62,784 nt of DNA from Bacillota bacterium (GTDB lineage Bacteria > Bacillota > Clostridia > Lachnospirales > Lachnospiraceae): positions 1 to 62,784 of the forward strand of contig JAFAGA010000060.1 in the NCBI GenBank assembly GCA_023423045.1, read 5' to 3'. Both the position numbers and the translations under genes were made by a program. Below the pieces are notes generated by a model. The model was not told the DNA's origin. It made no database searches and worked only from the letters and a program-made list of their open reading frames with translations. Positions 43,581 through 51,531 of this stretch are shown here, in pieces. Numbering within the stretch: position 1 is the stretch's first letter; every line of letters begins with the position of its first letter.

Positions 43581-46500
43581 ATGAAACAGAAACGAGTCAA
43601 AATAAAGGGAAAGAAATCCGGTCGCTCTATGATGAGCCGTATTCTGATTCCGGTCATTATTGCGTTGTTCGTACAGGCAGGGCTTTTTTCCGTTAATATC
43701 ATTCTGGGCGGTACGATCAAAAAGCTAAATCATAATGCATTTGATATTCTGAACGGACAAGTGATTAATCGACGTAATTATCTGGAAGGCGAAATGTTGG
43801 GGCGCTGGTCCAACCTGGACCCGACAGCGGCTGATATCGGTACTATATTTGATCAGAAGCAGGACGGGAAAGAGACGGATTTTACGGATGGTATTTATCA
43901 AAACGAAATTTTGATGCAAAGCTCTCAGAAACTGATCGGTTTACTGCGCCGCAATCTTGTGACGGGTGTTTTTCTCATCCTGACAGATGGGGAGATTTAT
44001 AATGAGGCGGGCCATCTGCAAAGGTATGCCCTCTATATACGGGATATGGATCCGGCGACAAGCTCGGTGAATAATTCGGACTTGCTGCTGCTCCATGCTC
44101 CGGCGAGTATTTCCAAGCAACTTGAAATTCCCCTTGATTCCAATTGGCGGTCATATATGAGCTTTGATCCAAATAATCCGGATAACTGGAGCTACTTTAG
44201 AAAGCCGTATGAGGCGGCAATTGCCCATCCTGAAATCGGTGAAAAGGATTTGGGCTATTGGTGTCCGGCTTTTCGCTCTCAGGGAGACAGTATTGATATC
44301 ATTACCTATTCGATGCCGATCCGTGATAGGACAGGGAAGGTTCATGCGATCCTAGGAGTGGAAATATCCACGGATTATCTTGGCAAGCAGATTCCATATC
44401 GTGAGCTGAATACGGAAAAACAGGGAATGTATCTTATTGGCATGTCTGGCAAAGATACGCTCACTTTTGATATACAGCTTTCTACGGGACCATTCTATAA
44501 GCACCTCTTCAACGAGTCGGCACGGCTGCAGCTCAAAAAGCAGGAGGAATATGCCGATACCTATGAGGTGGCGGACAGCAACTTCCGCGGCAAGGACAAG
44601 GTATATGGCTGTATTCAGTATTTTGAGCTTTATAATACCAATACCCCTTTTGAGAATGAACGCTGGGCTCTGATCGGAATGCTGGAGGGAGAACAGCTGC
44701 TGGGATTTTCTCATGGAATGATGGATTCCATCTGGATGACATGGGGCCTTTCTTTGCTTTTGGGACTGACTGCCGCATGGGCGGCCAGCCTGCTGCTGGC
44801 AAGGCCGATTACGCAATTGCTGGTACAGCTTCGCGAGAGTGATCCCCGGCATAAACTTATGCTGGATAAGCTTAGGATTTCAGAAATCGATGAGCTTTCG
44901 GGAGCGATTGAAACGCTAAGCGCACATGTCGCCCATGAGGCGAGCCGCCTTTCCCAGATCATTGATATGGCGGGTGTAGAAATCGGAGCTTTTGAATCTC
45001 AGCTGGATTCCAATCGGATGTTTTGTACCGACAGCTTTTTCGATATGCTTGGATTTGAAAATAAATTAGAGAGCGACGGGACCATCAAAAGAGAGGAGTT
45101 TGATGCGCTGCTCGCTACCCTGGATGATCGGATCGAAGATCGGACAGAGGACGACAAGATCAAAATCTTGCATATACCACGGGAGACAGGAGAAGAACGC
45201 TGGCTGCGCCTGAAGGTTGTCAATACGGGCGAGCGCATCATGGGCGTCGTGAGTGATATCACGCAGGAGATTTTGAAGCGCCATCAGCTGGAGCGGGAGC
45301 GGGATTATGATTCATTGACCGATTTGCTTAACAGACGTGCATTCAGCTTTGAACTGGCTAAACGTTTCCAGAACCCGGAAGAGCTTGGAATTGCGGCAAT
45401 GGTGATGCTTGACCTGGATAATTTGAAATTTATTAATGATTCCTACGGTCATGATTGCGGCGATGAATACATCCGCAGAGTGGCAGATGCATTGCGGCAT
45501 TATTCACCGGAACAGGCACTGATTGCCCGAATGTCCGGAGATGAATTTTATGTGTTGTTTTCTGGTTATTCCTCCCGGGAGGAGGTGCAGAAGATGATTC
45601 GCCGATTGGAGGAAGGCGTGCGCCATACGACATTCTTACTGCCGGACCATTCCCGGATCAATATCCGTGCGTCTGCTGGTGTTGCTTGGTATCCGGATCA
45701 TGCTACTTCCTATGAAAAGCTTCTTAAATACGCTGATTTTGCCATGTATCAGGTGAAAAATACGACGAAGGGAGAGTTCGGAGAGTTTGATCTGGAGCGC
45801 TACAACAAGGATTCTTACTTAATCCATAATCAGGAGGAAATCAACCGCCTGATCGATCAGGAGCTGGTAACCTTTCATTTTCAGCCGATTGTGGATGCAC
45901 GGACCGGAGCGGTGTTTGGCTATGAAGCCCTGATGCGTCCGACGATGCAGAAAATCAAAACTCCGGGCGAGGTATTGATGCTGGCCAAAGCGCAATCCAA
46001 GCTTTACAGCATTGAAAGCCTTACATGGAGGCGCAGCCTTGATGAATTTGAGCAATTGAGCGGCTTGGAACCCGGTGTCCGCGTGTTTGTGAATTCAATC
46101 TCGAACCAATTGCTGAATGAAAAGGATAGCCAGTGGGTTCAGGAGCTGTTTTCTCATTTGCTGCCGCGGGTGGTGATTGAGATCACGGAGGAGGAGCGTT
46201 CGACGGAGGCGGAAACCAGCAGCAAGCTGAAATGGGCTGCGGATTGGGGATGTCAGGTCGCACTGGATGATTTTGGGACCGGATATAATTCTGAGGCAGC
46301 TTTGCTGCGAATCAATCCCGACTATGTAAAGCTGGATATTTCCATCGTACATAATGTGGATTCTGATATGAACCGCCGCAAGCTTTTGCAGAATATGCTT
46401 TCCTACGCGGAAAGCCGCGGCATCGGTGTAATCGCCGAGGGTGTGGAAACTGCCGCTGAGCTTCAAACCCTCATCGGAATGGGTGTGGATTATGTGCAAG

Positions 46501-46628
46501 GTTACTATATTGCCAGACCGCAGGCACAGCCTGAACCGATTCCCGAGTGGATTGTAGAGGAAATCAGAGGGGCATATGCCGAGGCATCTAAAACCCCCGC
46601 TGCACCATTGTATCGCGGAGCTTATTAA
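43581..46628 (+). CDS. Transmembrane PAS-GGDEF-EAL c-di-GMP signalling protein
   Basis: This 1015-aa protein has a membrane helix at about 20-43, an extracellular Cache-like domain (about 44-378), a second helix at 379-403, a HAMP-like linker, a PAS-like domain (about 465-565), GGDEF (about 575-735) and EAL (about 760-1000). The cyclase site reads SGDEF (652-656) instead of GGDEF but keeps the catalytic acids. No RxxD inhibitory site precedes it. The EAL domain has Glu782, IEITEEE, DDFGTGYNS, AEGVET and QGYY, so phosphodiesterase activity is likely. ATG 43581 is chosen because AGAGGA precedes it and the longer frame overlaps the upstream gene. It is co-transcribed with the binding lipoprotein. 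Confidence 0.92.
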   Translation: MKQKRVKIKGKKSGRSMMSRILIPVIIALFVQAGLFSVNIILGGTIKKLNHNAFDILNGQVINRRNYLEGEMLGRWSNLDPTAADIGTIFDQKQDGKETDFTDGIYQNEILMQSSQKLIGLLRRNLVTGVFLILTDGEIYNEAGHLQRYALYIRDMDPATSSVNNSDLLLLHAPASISKQLEIPLDSNWRSYMSFDPNNPDNWSYFRKPYEAAIAHPEIGEKDLGYWCPAFRSQGDSIDIITYSMPIRDRTGKVHAILGVEISTDYLGKQIPYRELNTEKQGMYLIGMSGKDTLTFDIQLSTGPFYKHLFNESARLQLKKQEEYADTYEVADSNFRGKDKVYGCIQYFELYNTNTPFENERWALIGMLEGEQLLGFSHGMMDSIWMTWGLSLLLGLTAAWAASLLLARPITQLLVQLRESDPRHKLMLDKLRISEIDELSGAIETLSAHVAHEASRLSQIIDMAGVEIGAFESQLDSNRMFCTDSFFDMLGFENKLESDGTIKREEFDALLATLDDRIEDRTEDDKIKILHIPRETGEERWLRLKVVNTGERIMGVVSDITQEILKRHQLERERDYDSLTDLLNRRAFSFELAKRFQNPEELGIAAMVMLDLDNLKFINDSYGHDCGDEYIRRVADALRHYSPEQALIARMSGDEFYVLFSGYSSREEVQKMIRRLEEGVRHTTFLLPDHSRINIRASAGVAWYPDHATSYEKLLKYADFAMYQVKNTTKGEFGEFDLERYNKDSYLIHNQEEINRLIDQELVTFHFQPIVDARTGAVFGYEALMRPTMQKIKTPGEVLMLAKAQSKLYSIESLTWRRSLDEFEQLSGLEPGVRVFVNSISNQLLNEKDSQWVQELFSHLLPRVVIEITEEERSTEAETSSKLKWAADWGCQVALDDFGTGYNSEAALLRINPDYVKLDISIVHNVDSDMNRRKLLQNMLSYAESRGIGVIAEGVETAAELQTLIGMGVDYVQGYYIARPQAQPEPIPEWIVEEIRGAYAEASKTPAAPLYRGAY

Positions 46629-46683
46629 AGGAGAGCAACAGCCAGTAGAAAATAGACTAAATATACAAAAAAATGCAATATTA

Positions 46684-46712
46684 TTTACACATCATGTATA
46701 AAATGTTATAAT
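46684..46712 (+). promoter_or_regulatory. Promoter before the membrane-protein/hscC region
   Basis: The -35 box TTTACA (46684-46689) and -10 box TATAAT (46707-46712) are 17 bp apart, about 65 nt before the chosen ATG at 46778. Confidence 0.65.
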
Positions 46713-46777
46713 ATGAAAGATAATGTAAATTTTATATGCAGAAATTAACACTAATGGCAACTGAAAGGACAAGAAGA

Positions 46778-47431
46778 ATGGGAAAAAGAGCTGGAAAAAG
46801 GTATGTCAATGAAATCAAACTGGATATGGACCCCGTATATGTCGAAAATTCAATACAAGCATACCTAAGACAAAATGATTTTAAACCTGTGAATGAAGCC
46901 GGAGAAGATTTTTACAAAACAGGCGGAGCAATGCGTTGCTTTAAGTATGGGTACAACAACGGAGTATTGCATATAGAAGCTTGGCTTGGCAAAATCGGAA
47001 AAGAACATGATATCAGCGATGGAAAATTAGTGGGGTCAGCTTATAAGATACCATATTATAACAGTGTTCTATCTCTGCTGGGAGCATTGGAGAAGGACAG
47101 GCAGATGCAGCAATATATGGGCGCTCAAAGCTCTGAGCAGGCAGATGCGCAGCCTTATGGAGCGTATGTTCAACCCAATTCTGCCGTATTACAGGAAATC
47201 AATAAAACAAATGACAGAAATGCAGTCATTGCATTCTGGTTATCAATAGGCGCACTTGTACTGGTATTTGGATCAAAATTAAGTTTGTTAGTTAATGTAA
47301 GTTCTTATTATCTTGCTTTTACATATGGATTAAAATCAGGAAAAAGAGGTATGGCAGTAGCAGCGATTGTCATTAATTCGATTGCGACATTGATAGCAAT
47401 CCTGATTCTCCTGGGTGGAATTTTGGGTTAA
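46778..47431 (+). CDS. Small membrane protein of unknown function
   Basis: This 217-aa protein has a soluble N-terminal part (about 1-120) with no family I recognise. It reads FKPVNEAGEDFYKTGGAMRC and contains a segment of the form LHIEAWLGK. Two or three C-terminal hydrophobic segments (about 148-180 and 188-216) follow. The start at 46778 is supported by GAAAGGACAAGAAG; a longer form from 46736 is possible. A terminator separates it from the Hsp70 gene, so it is probably a separate unit. The N-terminal part could be a small alpha/beta domain that is tethered to the membrane. Confidence 0.65.
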   Translation: MGKRAGKRYVNEIKLDMDPVYVENSIQAYLRQNDFKPVNEAGEDFYKTGGAMRCFKYGYNNGVLHIEAWLGKIGKEHDISDGKLVGSAYKIPYYNSVLSLLGALEKDRQMQQYMGAQSSEQADAQPYGAYVQPNSAVLQEINKTNDRNAVIAFWLSIGALVLVFGSKLSLLVNVSSYYLAFTYGLKSGKRGMAVAAIVINSIATLIAILILLGGILG

Positions 47432-47463
47432 TGGTAAGATAGATAATTTGGGATTGATGAATT

Positions 47464-47499
47464 ATAACGGCTGAACGTGTGTAATAGCCGTTATTTTTC
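47464..47499 (+). terminator. Terminator before hscC
   Basis: A perfect 9-bp stem (47464-47472 with 47486-47494) with a 13-nt loop is followed by a run of T. It ends the small membrane-protein unit. Confidence 0.75.
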
Positions 47500-47544
47500 T
47501 TATATATGATGTTTTAATACTGCTTGATGAAAAGGAGAATAAAC

Positions 47545-49245
47545 GTGCCGACAATTGGAATAGATTTGGGAACTACAAACAGCCTATGTGCATACTGGAG
47601 TGAAGATGGACCGGTTATCATTCCCAATGTCCTGGGCTCGAATCTTACACCTTCCATAATCAGCATTGACGAAAATAATGAAATACTGATAGGACAGGTG
47701 GCGAAGGAACGCTTGATCACGCATCCGCATTTGACTGTATCCTGTTTTAAACGTTATATGGGGACGGACAAACAATATTGTCTTGGAAAATATGTTTTCA
47801 CTCCCATTGATCTTTCCGCTCTTATACTAAAAGCACTGAAGGCAGATGCGGAGTCATATTTCAATGAAGAAGTGAAGGAGGCTGTGATCAGTGTTCCGGC
47901 ATATTTTAATGACAAACAGAGAAAGGCAACAAAACAGGCTGCGGAATTGGCCGGTTTTCACGTGGAAAGGCTAATCAGTGAGCCAACCGCTGCGGCTATC
48001 GCTTATGGGCTTCATCAGGAAAAAGATGAAACAAAGTTAATGATCTTCGACCTCGGAGGAGGGACATTTGATGTCTCCATTCTGGAGCTGTTTGATGGGA
48101 TCATGGAAGTAAGGGCAATCGCAGGTGATAACTATCTGGGCGGTGAGGATTTTACCAATCTTATTGTTGATTATTTCGTAAAAAATGAAAATATCAATAT
48201 GGACATGCTGGATACGAAAGAAAAATCAGCACTTTATAAGCAGGCGGAAATGTGTAAGCGAATGCTGGGAGAAAAAAATATCGGCAGTATGACCTTTACG
48301 TACAGGGGAGTGACATTAGAGCGTGAAATAAGTAAACCGGAATTTGAGAAACTGATGACTCCGCTGCTCCTCAGGCTTCGCCGGCCAATTGAGCGTTCCA
48401 TGAGGGATGCGGATTTAAGGCCATCCGATCTCGACACAGTTATACTTATTGGAGGGGCAACCCGAATGCCGTTAATAAGATCTGCTGTGGGTAAAATGTT
48501 TGGAAAGCTTCCCTATAGCAATATCAATCCGGAGGAAACAGTAGCATTAGGCGCAGCAATTCAGGTGGCATTAAAAGAGAGAAACGAAGCATTAGATGAG
48601 ATTATCTTAACGGATGTATGTCCATATACTCTGGGTACCTCTGTAGCCAGGGAAACATCGGATGGAAAATACGAATCCGGGCATTTTTTGCCCATTATAG
48701 AGAGGAATACACCAATACCGGTCAGCCGGATGGAACGTCTTTCTGCAATCAGGGATGGGCAGACGGAGATTAACCTTAAGATATATCAGGGAGAAAATCG
48801 AAAGGTAGACGGAAATATTTATCTGGGAGTATTACCTGTCAAAATTGCCCCGGCAAAAAGAGGCGAAGAGGTGATCGAGGTTCGCTATACCTATGATATT
48901 AACGGTATCCTGGAGGTTGAGATTACTGTTTTAAAAACCGGAGAAAAGAAGTCCTTAGTGATAGAACAAAATGCCGGTTCCATGACTAAGGAAGAAATCG
49001 AACAAAGATTAATCGCTTTGCAGGAAATCAAGATACACCCCAGAGATAAAATGGAAAATATACTTCTTCTTGCAAAGGGGGAACGGCTCTATGAGGAGGC
49101 ATTGGGTGACAGAAGAGAGTATATAGGAGAATTGCTGCATTACTATGAAGGTATTTTGGATAAGCAGAATGAGCTGGAAATCCGAAAAGCAGCAAAGGCA
49201 GTGAGAGAAAAACTGGAAGCATTGGAAGGGTGGTTTGATTATTGA
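47545..49245 (+). CDS. hscC: HscC-type Hsp70 chaperone
   Basis: This 566-aa ATP-dependent chaperone is of the HscC branch, shorter than DnaK. The nucleotide-binding domain begins PTIGIDLGTTNS (2-13), has EPTAAAIAYG, FDLGGGTFDVS and IGGATRMPLI, and is followed by a substrate-binding beta domain (around GTSVARETSDG and NTPIPVSR) and a short helical lid. The start is GTG at 47545, set by AAAGGAG at 47531-47537; ATG or TTG starts upstream would put the ribosome binding site inside the gene. The next gene, overlapping by 1 nt, encodes a J-domain protein, matching the known HscC-DjlB/DjlC partnership. Clients are unknown. Confidence 0.92.
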   Translation: MPTIGIDLGTTNSLCAYWSEDGPVIIPNVLGSNLTPSIISIDENNEILIGQVAKERLITHPHLTVSCFKRYMGTDKQYCLGKYVFTPIDLSALILKALKADAESYFNEEVKEAVISVPAYFNDKQRKATKQAAELAGFHVERLISEPTAAAIAYGLHQEKDETKLMIFDLGGGTFDVSILELFDGIMEVRAIAGDNYLGGEDFTNLIVDYFVKNENINMDMLDTKEKSALYKQAEMCKRMLGEKNIGSMTFTYRGVTLEREISKPEFEKLMTPLLLRLRRPIERSMRDADLRPSDLDTVILIGGATRMPLIRSAVGKMFGKLPYSNINPEETVALGAAIQVALKERNEALDEIILTDVCPYTLGTSVARETSDGKYESGHFLPIIERNTPIPVSRMERLSAIRDGQTEINLKIYQGENRKVDGNIYLGVLPVKIAPAKRGEEVIEVRYTYDINGILEVEITVLKTGEKKSLVIEQNAGSMTKEEIEQRLIALQEIKIHPRDKMENILLLAKGERLYEEALGDRREYIGELLHYYEGILDKQNELEIRKAAKAVREKLEALEGWFDY

Positions 49246-50666
49246 TGAATGACTGGGGAAAGTTGGGCATCGAACCTACTCTGGATGCTTCTGAGATCAA
49301 AAAAGCATATGCGAAACAATTGAAATTAAATCATCCGGAGGATAATCCGCAGGGATATCAGGAGCTTCGGGAAGCATATGACAGGCTGCTAAAATATGTG
49401 AAAAATTATGCGCCCCGCCCGAATGCAGAAGCTCTAAGCCATGAGGATGCAGAAGAGAACAGTCGGGAGCAGCATATTAATGCAGGCCAAAGGATGGATT
49501 ATCCGGAAGATGGCAGAGACGCTGCTTCATTGTATGACGACGGTTATTCTGTGCAGGAGGATGAGGTCGAAGGTGTAATCAGCGAGTTTTTTGATAAGGT
49601 ACATCAGCTCTATCAGAATTTTTTTGAAAGAATTGAATTTAAGAATTGGGAAGAATTATTAAACAGTGTTATCATATGGAATCTGGATGCGATGAAAATT
49701 GTAAACAGAAGGATGCTGGAATTTTTATCAATGAACCGCCTGTTACCCAGGAATATATGGAAATATCTGAACCGTTATTTTGAATGGAGTGCTCAGGAGG
49801 AATATATAAGAAGCACTTATGAAGCCGCCTTTGCCGATTACCTTTTTCTTCAAATCGGGAATAAAAGAGTCCTTCGTTATTGTTGCTTTGACAGAAGGTT
49901 AAACATCAATTATGGGGAGTATGTTTATTATCGGGAAACAGCTTTTATGGCTTTATTGAACAACGACTTCAAAAATGCGGAGATGTATCTTGATAAAGCA
50001 GCCGAACTATATTCAGGAGATCCGGATCTCCATTGTCTAAGGGGAGAGTTTTACATGCGAACCAAGGACTATCAAAGAGCGGAATATGAATTCGGATCAG
50101 CCCTCGCCATAAACCCAAATGACCTATATATCTATTATTACAAGGCAAACGTCTATTATGATGTGGGACTTTATACGGAGGCCCTAAAAATATGTAATAT
50201 GATAAGCAACTCAGGCCGGTATAATTATGAACTTCTGACATTGGCCGGTAAATGCTATTTTAAGATGGGTAATCTAAAAAAAGCCGAAAGAATATTCCTT
50301 GACAACCTGAGAATAAATCCCTCTGACAGCGAGGTAAAAGAATGTCTTGTACAAATTATCAGCCAATACTCGCTTTATATTACAAAACATAGGTTTGCAT
50401 TGGGAACGCAGATGAGAATTAACAAAATTGTGAAAGAACTGCGTGATCCCTTACAAGGGAATGGCGGTCAAAGCCGCCCTATGGATACCGGGCATTTGAT
50501 TGCAATCCTCCTGGGCTTTGTTTTATTTATACTGTTTGGTGTGGCTCTAATTAAATCCTCATTTAATAGTGTGAGAGGGATAGGAGTCATAGCAGCCATA
50601 TTAGTATTATTAGCCAGATATTTAATCAAGAGATTTCGAGAAGGAAAATCCCAAAGAGGCAGCTGA
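49245..50666 (+). CDS. J-domain/TPR membrane co-chaperone of HscC
   Basis: This 473-aa protein starts with a divergent J-domain (residues 1-55): LGIEPTLDASEIKKAYAKQL, then His30-Pro31-Glu32 in place of the usual HPD, then QGYQELREAYDRLL. An acidic linker and a helical region follow. TPR-like repeats lie at about 245-370 (LHCLRGEFYMRTKDYQRAEY and two similar units), and two C-terminal helices at about 418-440 and 443-463. It is thus tail-anchored with the J-domain in the cytoplasm. Its ATG overlaps the TGA of hscC. The HPE variant and divergent J-domain match the DjlB/DjlC type, which work with HscC rather than with DnaK. Confidence 0.88.
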   Translation: MNDWGKLGIEPTLDASEIKKAYAKQLKLNHPEDNPQGYQELREAYDRLLKYVKNYAPRPNAEALSHEDAEENSREQHINAGQRMDYPEDGRDAASLYDDGYSVQEDEVEGVISEFFDKVHQLYQNFFERIEFKNWEELLNSVIIWNLDAMKIVNRRMLEFLSMNRLLPRNIWKYLNRYFEWSAQEEYIRSTYEAAFADYLFLQIGNKRVLRYCCFDRRLNINYGEYVYYRETAFMALLNNDFKNAEMYLDKAAELYSGDPDLHCLRGEFYMRTKDYQRAEYEFGSALAINPNDLYIYYYKANVYYDVGLYTEALKICNMISNSGRYNYELLTLAGKCYFKMGNLKKAERIFLDNLRINPSDSEVKECLVQIISQYSLYITKHRFALGTQMRINKIVKELRDPLQGNGGQSRPMDTGHLIAILLGFVLFILFGVALIKSSFNSVRGIGVIAAILVLLARYLIKRFREGKSQRGS

Positions 50667-50888
50667 GGAGGGCTTACGAATATTTTCCTGATTCTTATAC
50701 GCTTGTCTCGCTGGCATATACCATTCGTTGGCGTTCTGATGAAAATTGAGTATCCTGCAGTGTATGCCGAGGTTAGGTTAGAAGCTGATTATAAATCAAA
50801 AAAAGCATTGCTGTGCGGATGTTATCGCCAGAGGAGGGTGGATATTTCAGGCTTCCATCTGTTTAGTCACTTGCATTTATGGGGAGAT

Positions 50889-50947
50889 ATGATATAATGA
50901 AAGCGGAATGAGGAAATGCAAGCTTGCTTGCGATTTCCGATTGGAGC
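50889..50947 (+). repeat. Promoter-bearing intergenic repeat, copy B1
   Basis: It begins with ATGATATAAT (50889-50898, an extended -10), then AAAGCGGAATGAG, the palindrome GCAAGCTTGC inside a longer imperfect dyad (GGAAATGC at 50912 to GATTTCC at 50938), and ends in GGAGC. It is the more degenerate of the tandem copies and lies 87 bp upstream of copy B2. Confidence 0.65.
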
Positions 50948-50975
50948 AACAAGATCATGAATGCGTTTTATATTC

Positions 50976-51039
50976 ATGATATAATCAAAGCGTAGTGAGC
51001 CTGATGCAAGCTTGCTTTTGAGCATGCGATCGGAGCTGG
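50976..51039 (+). repeat. Promoter-bearing intergenic repeat, copy B2
   Basis: ATGATATAAT (50976-50985) is followed by CAAAGCGTAGTGAGC, GCAAGCTTGC, GAGCATGCGATCGGAGCTGG. About 80 percent of positions match copy A (inverted, at 41588-41651). The extended -10 would start transcription near 50992, reading into the ABC-F leader. The 220 bp between the J-protein stop and copy B1 hold nothing else that I can support. Confidence 0.8.
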
Positions 51040-51126
51040 AGACCAGGAACGAAGTTCATGGCCAAAATGACGAAATAAGATAGAGAGGAACAATTCTGTG
51101 AAACCTACAACTAAGATTATAGTAGT

Positions 51127-51478
51127 GAGACTTATCTCCGCGCAAAGACCACAATTTAAAAATGTCGGCTATGCTTTGCTCGGAGGTCTCATTTCTTAAA
51201 ACAGCTGGTGCCAAATTATATTCAATAATTCTCATGATATTCTTCATGGGGATTAGTTTGAGTACCCCATTTTGGCACCCTGGTTTAAGAAAAAGTGATC
51301 AGGATTAAATCCATTGATATGTGACTGCAGCAGCATTGGCCTGTCTGCAGTTTTTTTATATATTAGGAATGTTGTATCATGAAAAAACGTTAGTGAAACT
51401 GACGTCTTTTCTGATTGGACTGAATCATAAAACTGTCAGACAGGTTTTGCAGCAGCTAACCTGATCCGGCAGTTTTTT
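51127..51478 (+). promoter_or_regulatory. Structured leader of the ABC-F gene with serial hairpins
   Basis: Five hairpins lie in a row. One joins GAGAC/CTCCG/CAAAG (51127-51147) with CTTTG/CGGAG/GTCTC (51174-51190). The second is GGTGCCAAA (51207-51215) with TTTGGCACC (51271-51279), containing ATGGGG/CCCCAT. Third is ACTGCAG (51324-51330) with CTGCAGT (51345-51351) and seven T. Fourth is ACGTTAGT (51387-51394) with ACTGACGT (51398-51405) and TTTT. Fifth is AACTG/CAGGTT with AACCTG/CAGTT (51431-51474) and six T. A 4-codon frame, Met-Lys-Lys-Arg-stop (51379-51393), overlaps the fourth. This resembles ribosome-mediated attenuators of antibiotic-resistance ABC-F genes. Confidence 0.7.
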
Positions 51479-51531
51479 GTGCTTTAAATAGCCGATTTAG
51501 CAGAGGTTTTAAAGAAAGGAAAAGAATATCC

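Noticed and set aside
50703..50897. 64-codon frame after the J-protein gene
   Set aside because: TTG start without ribosome binding site, no recognised family, and it runs into repeat copy B1; a decayed gene cannot be excluded.
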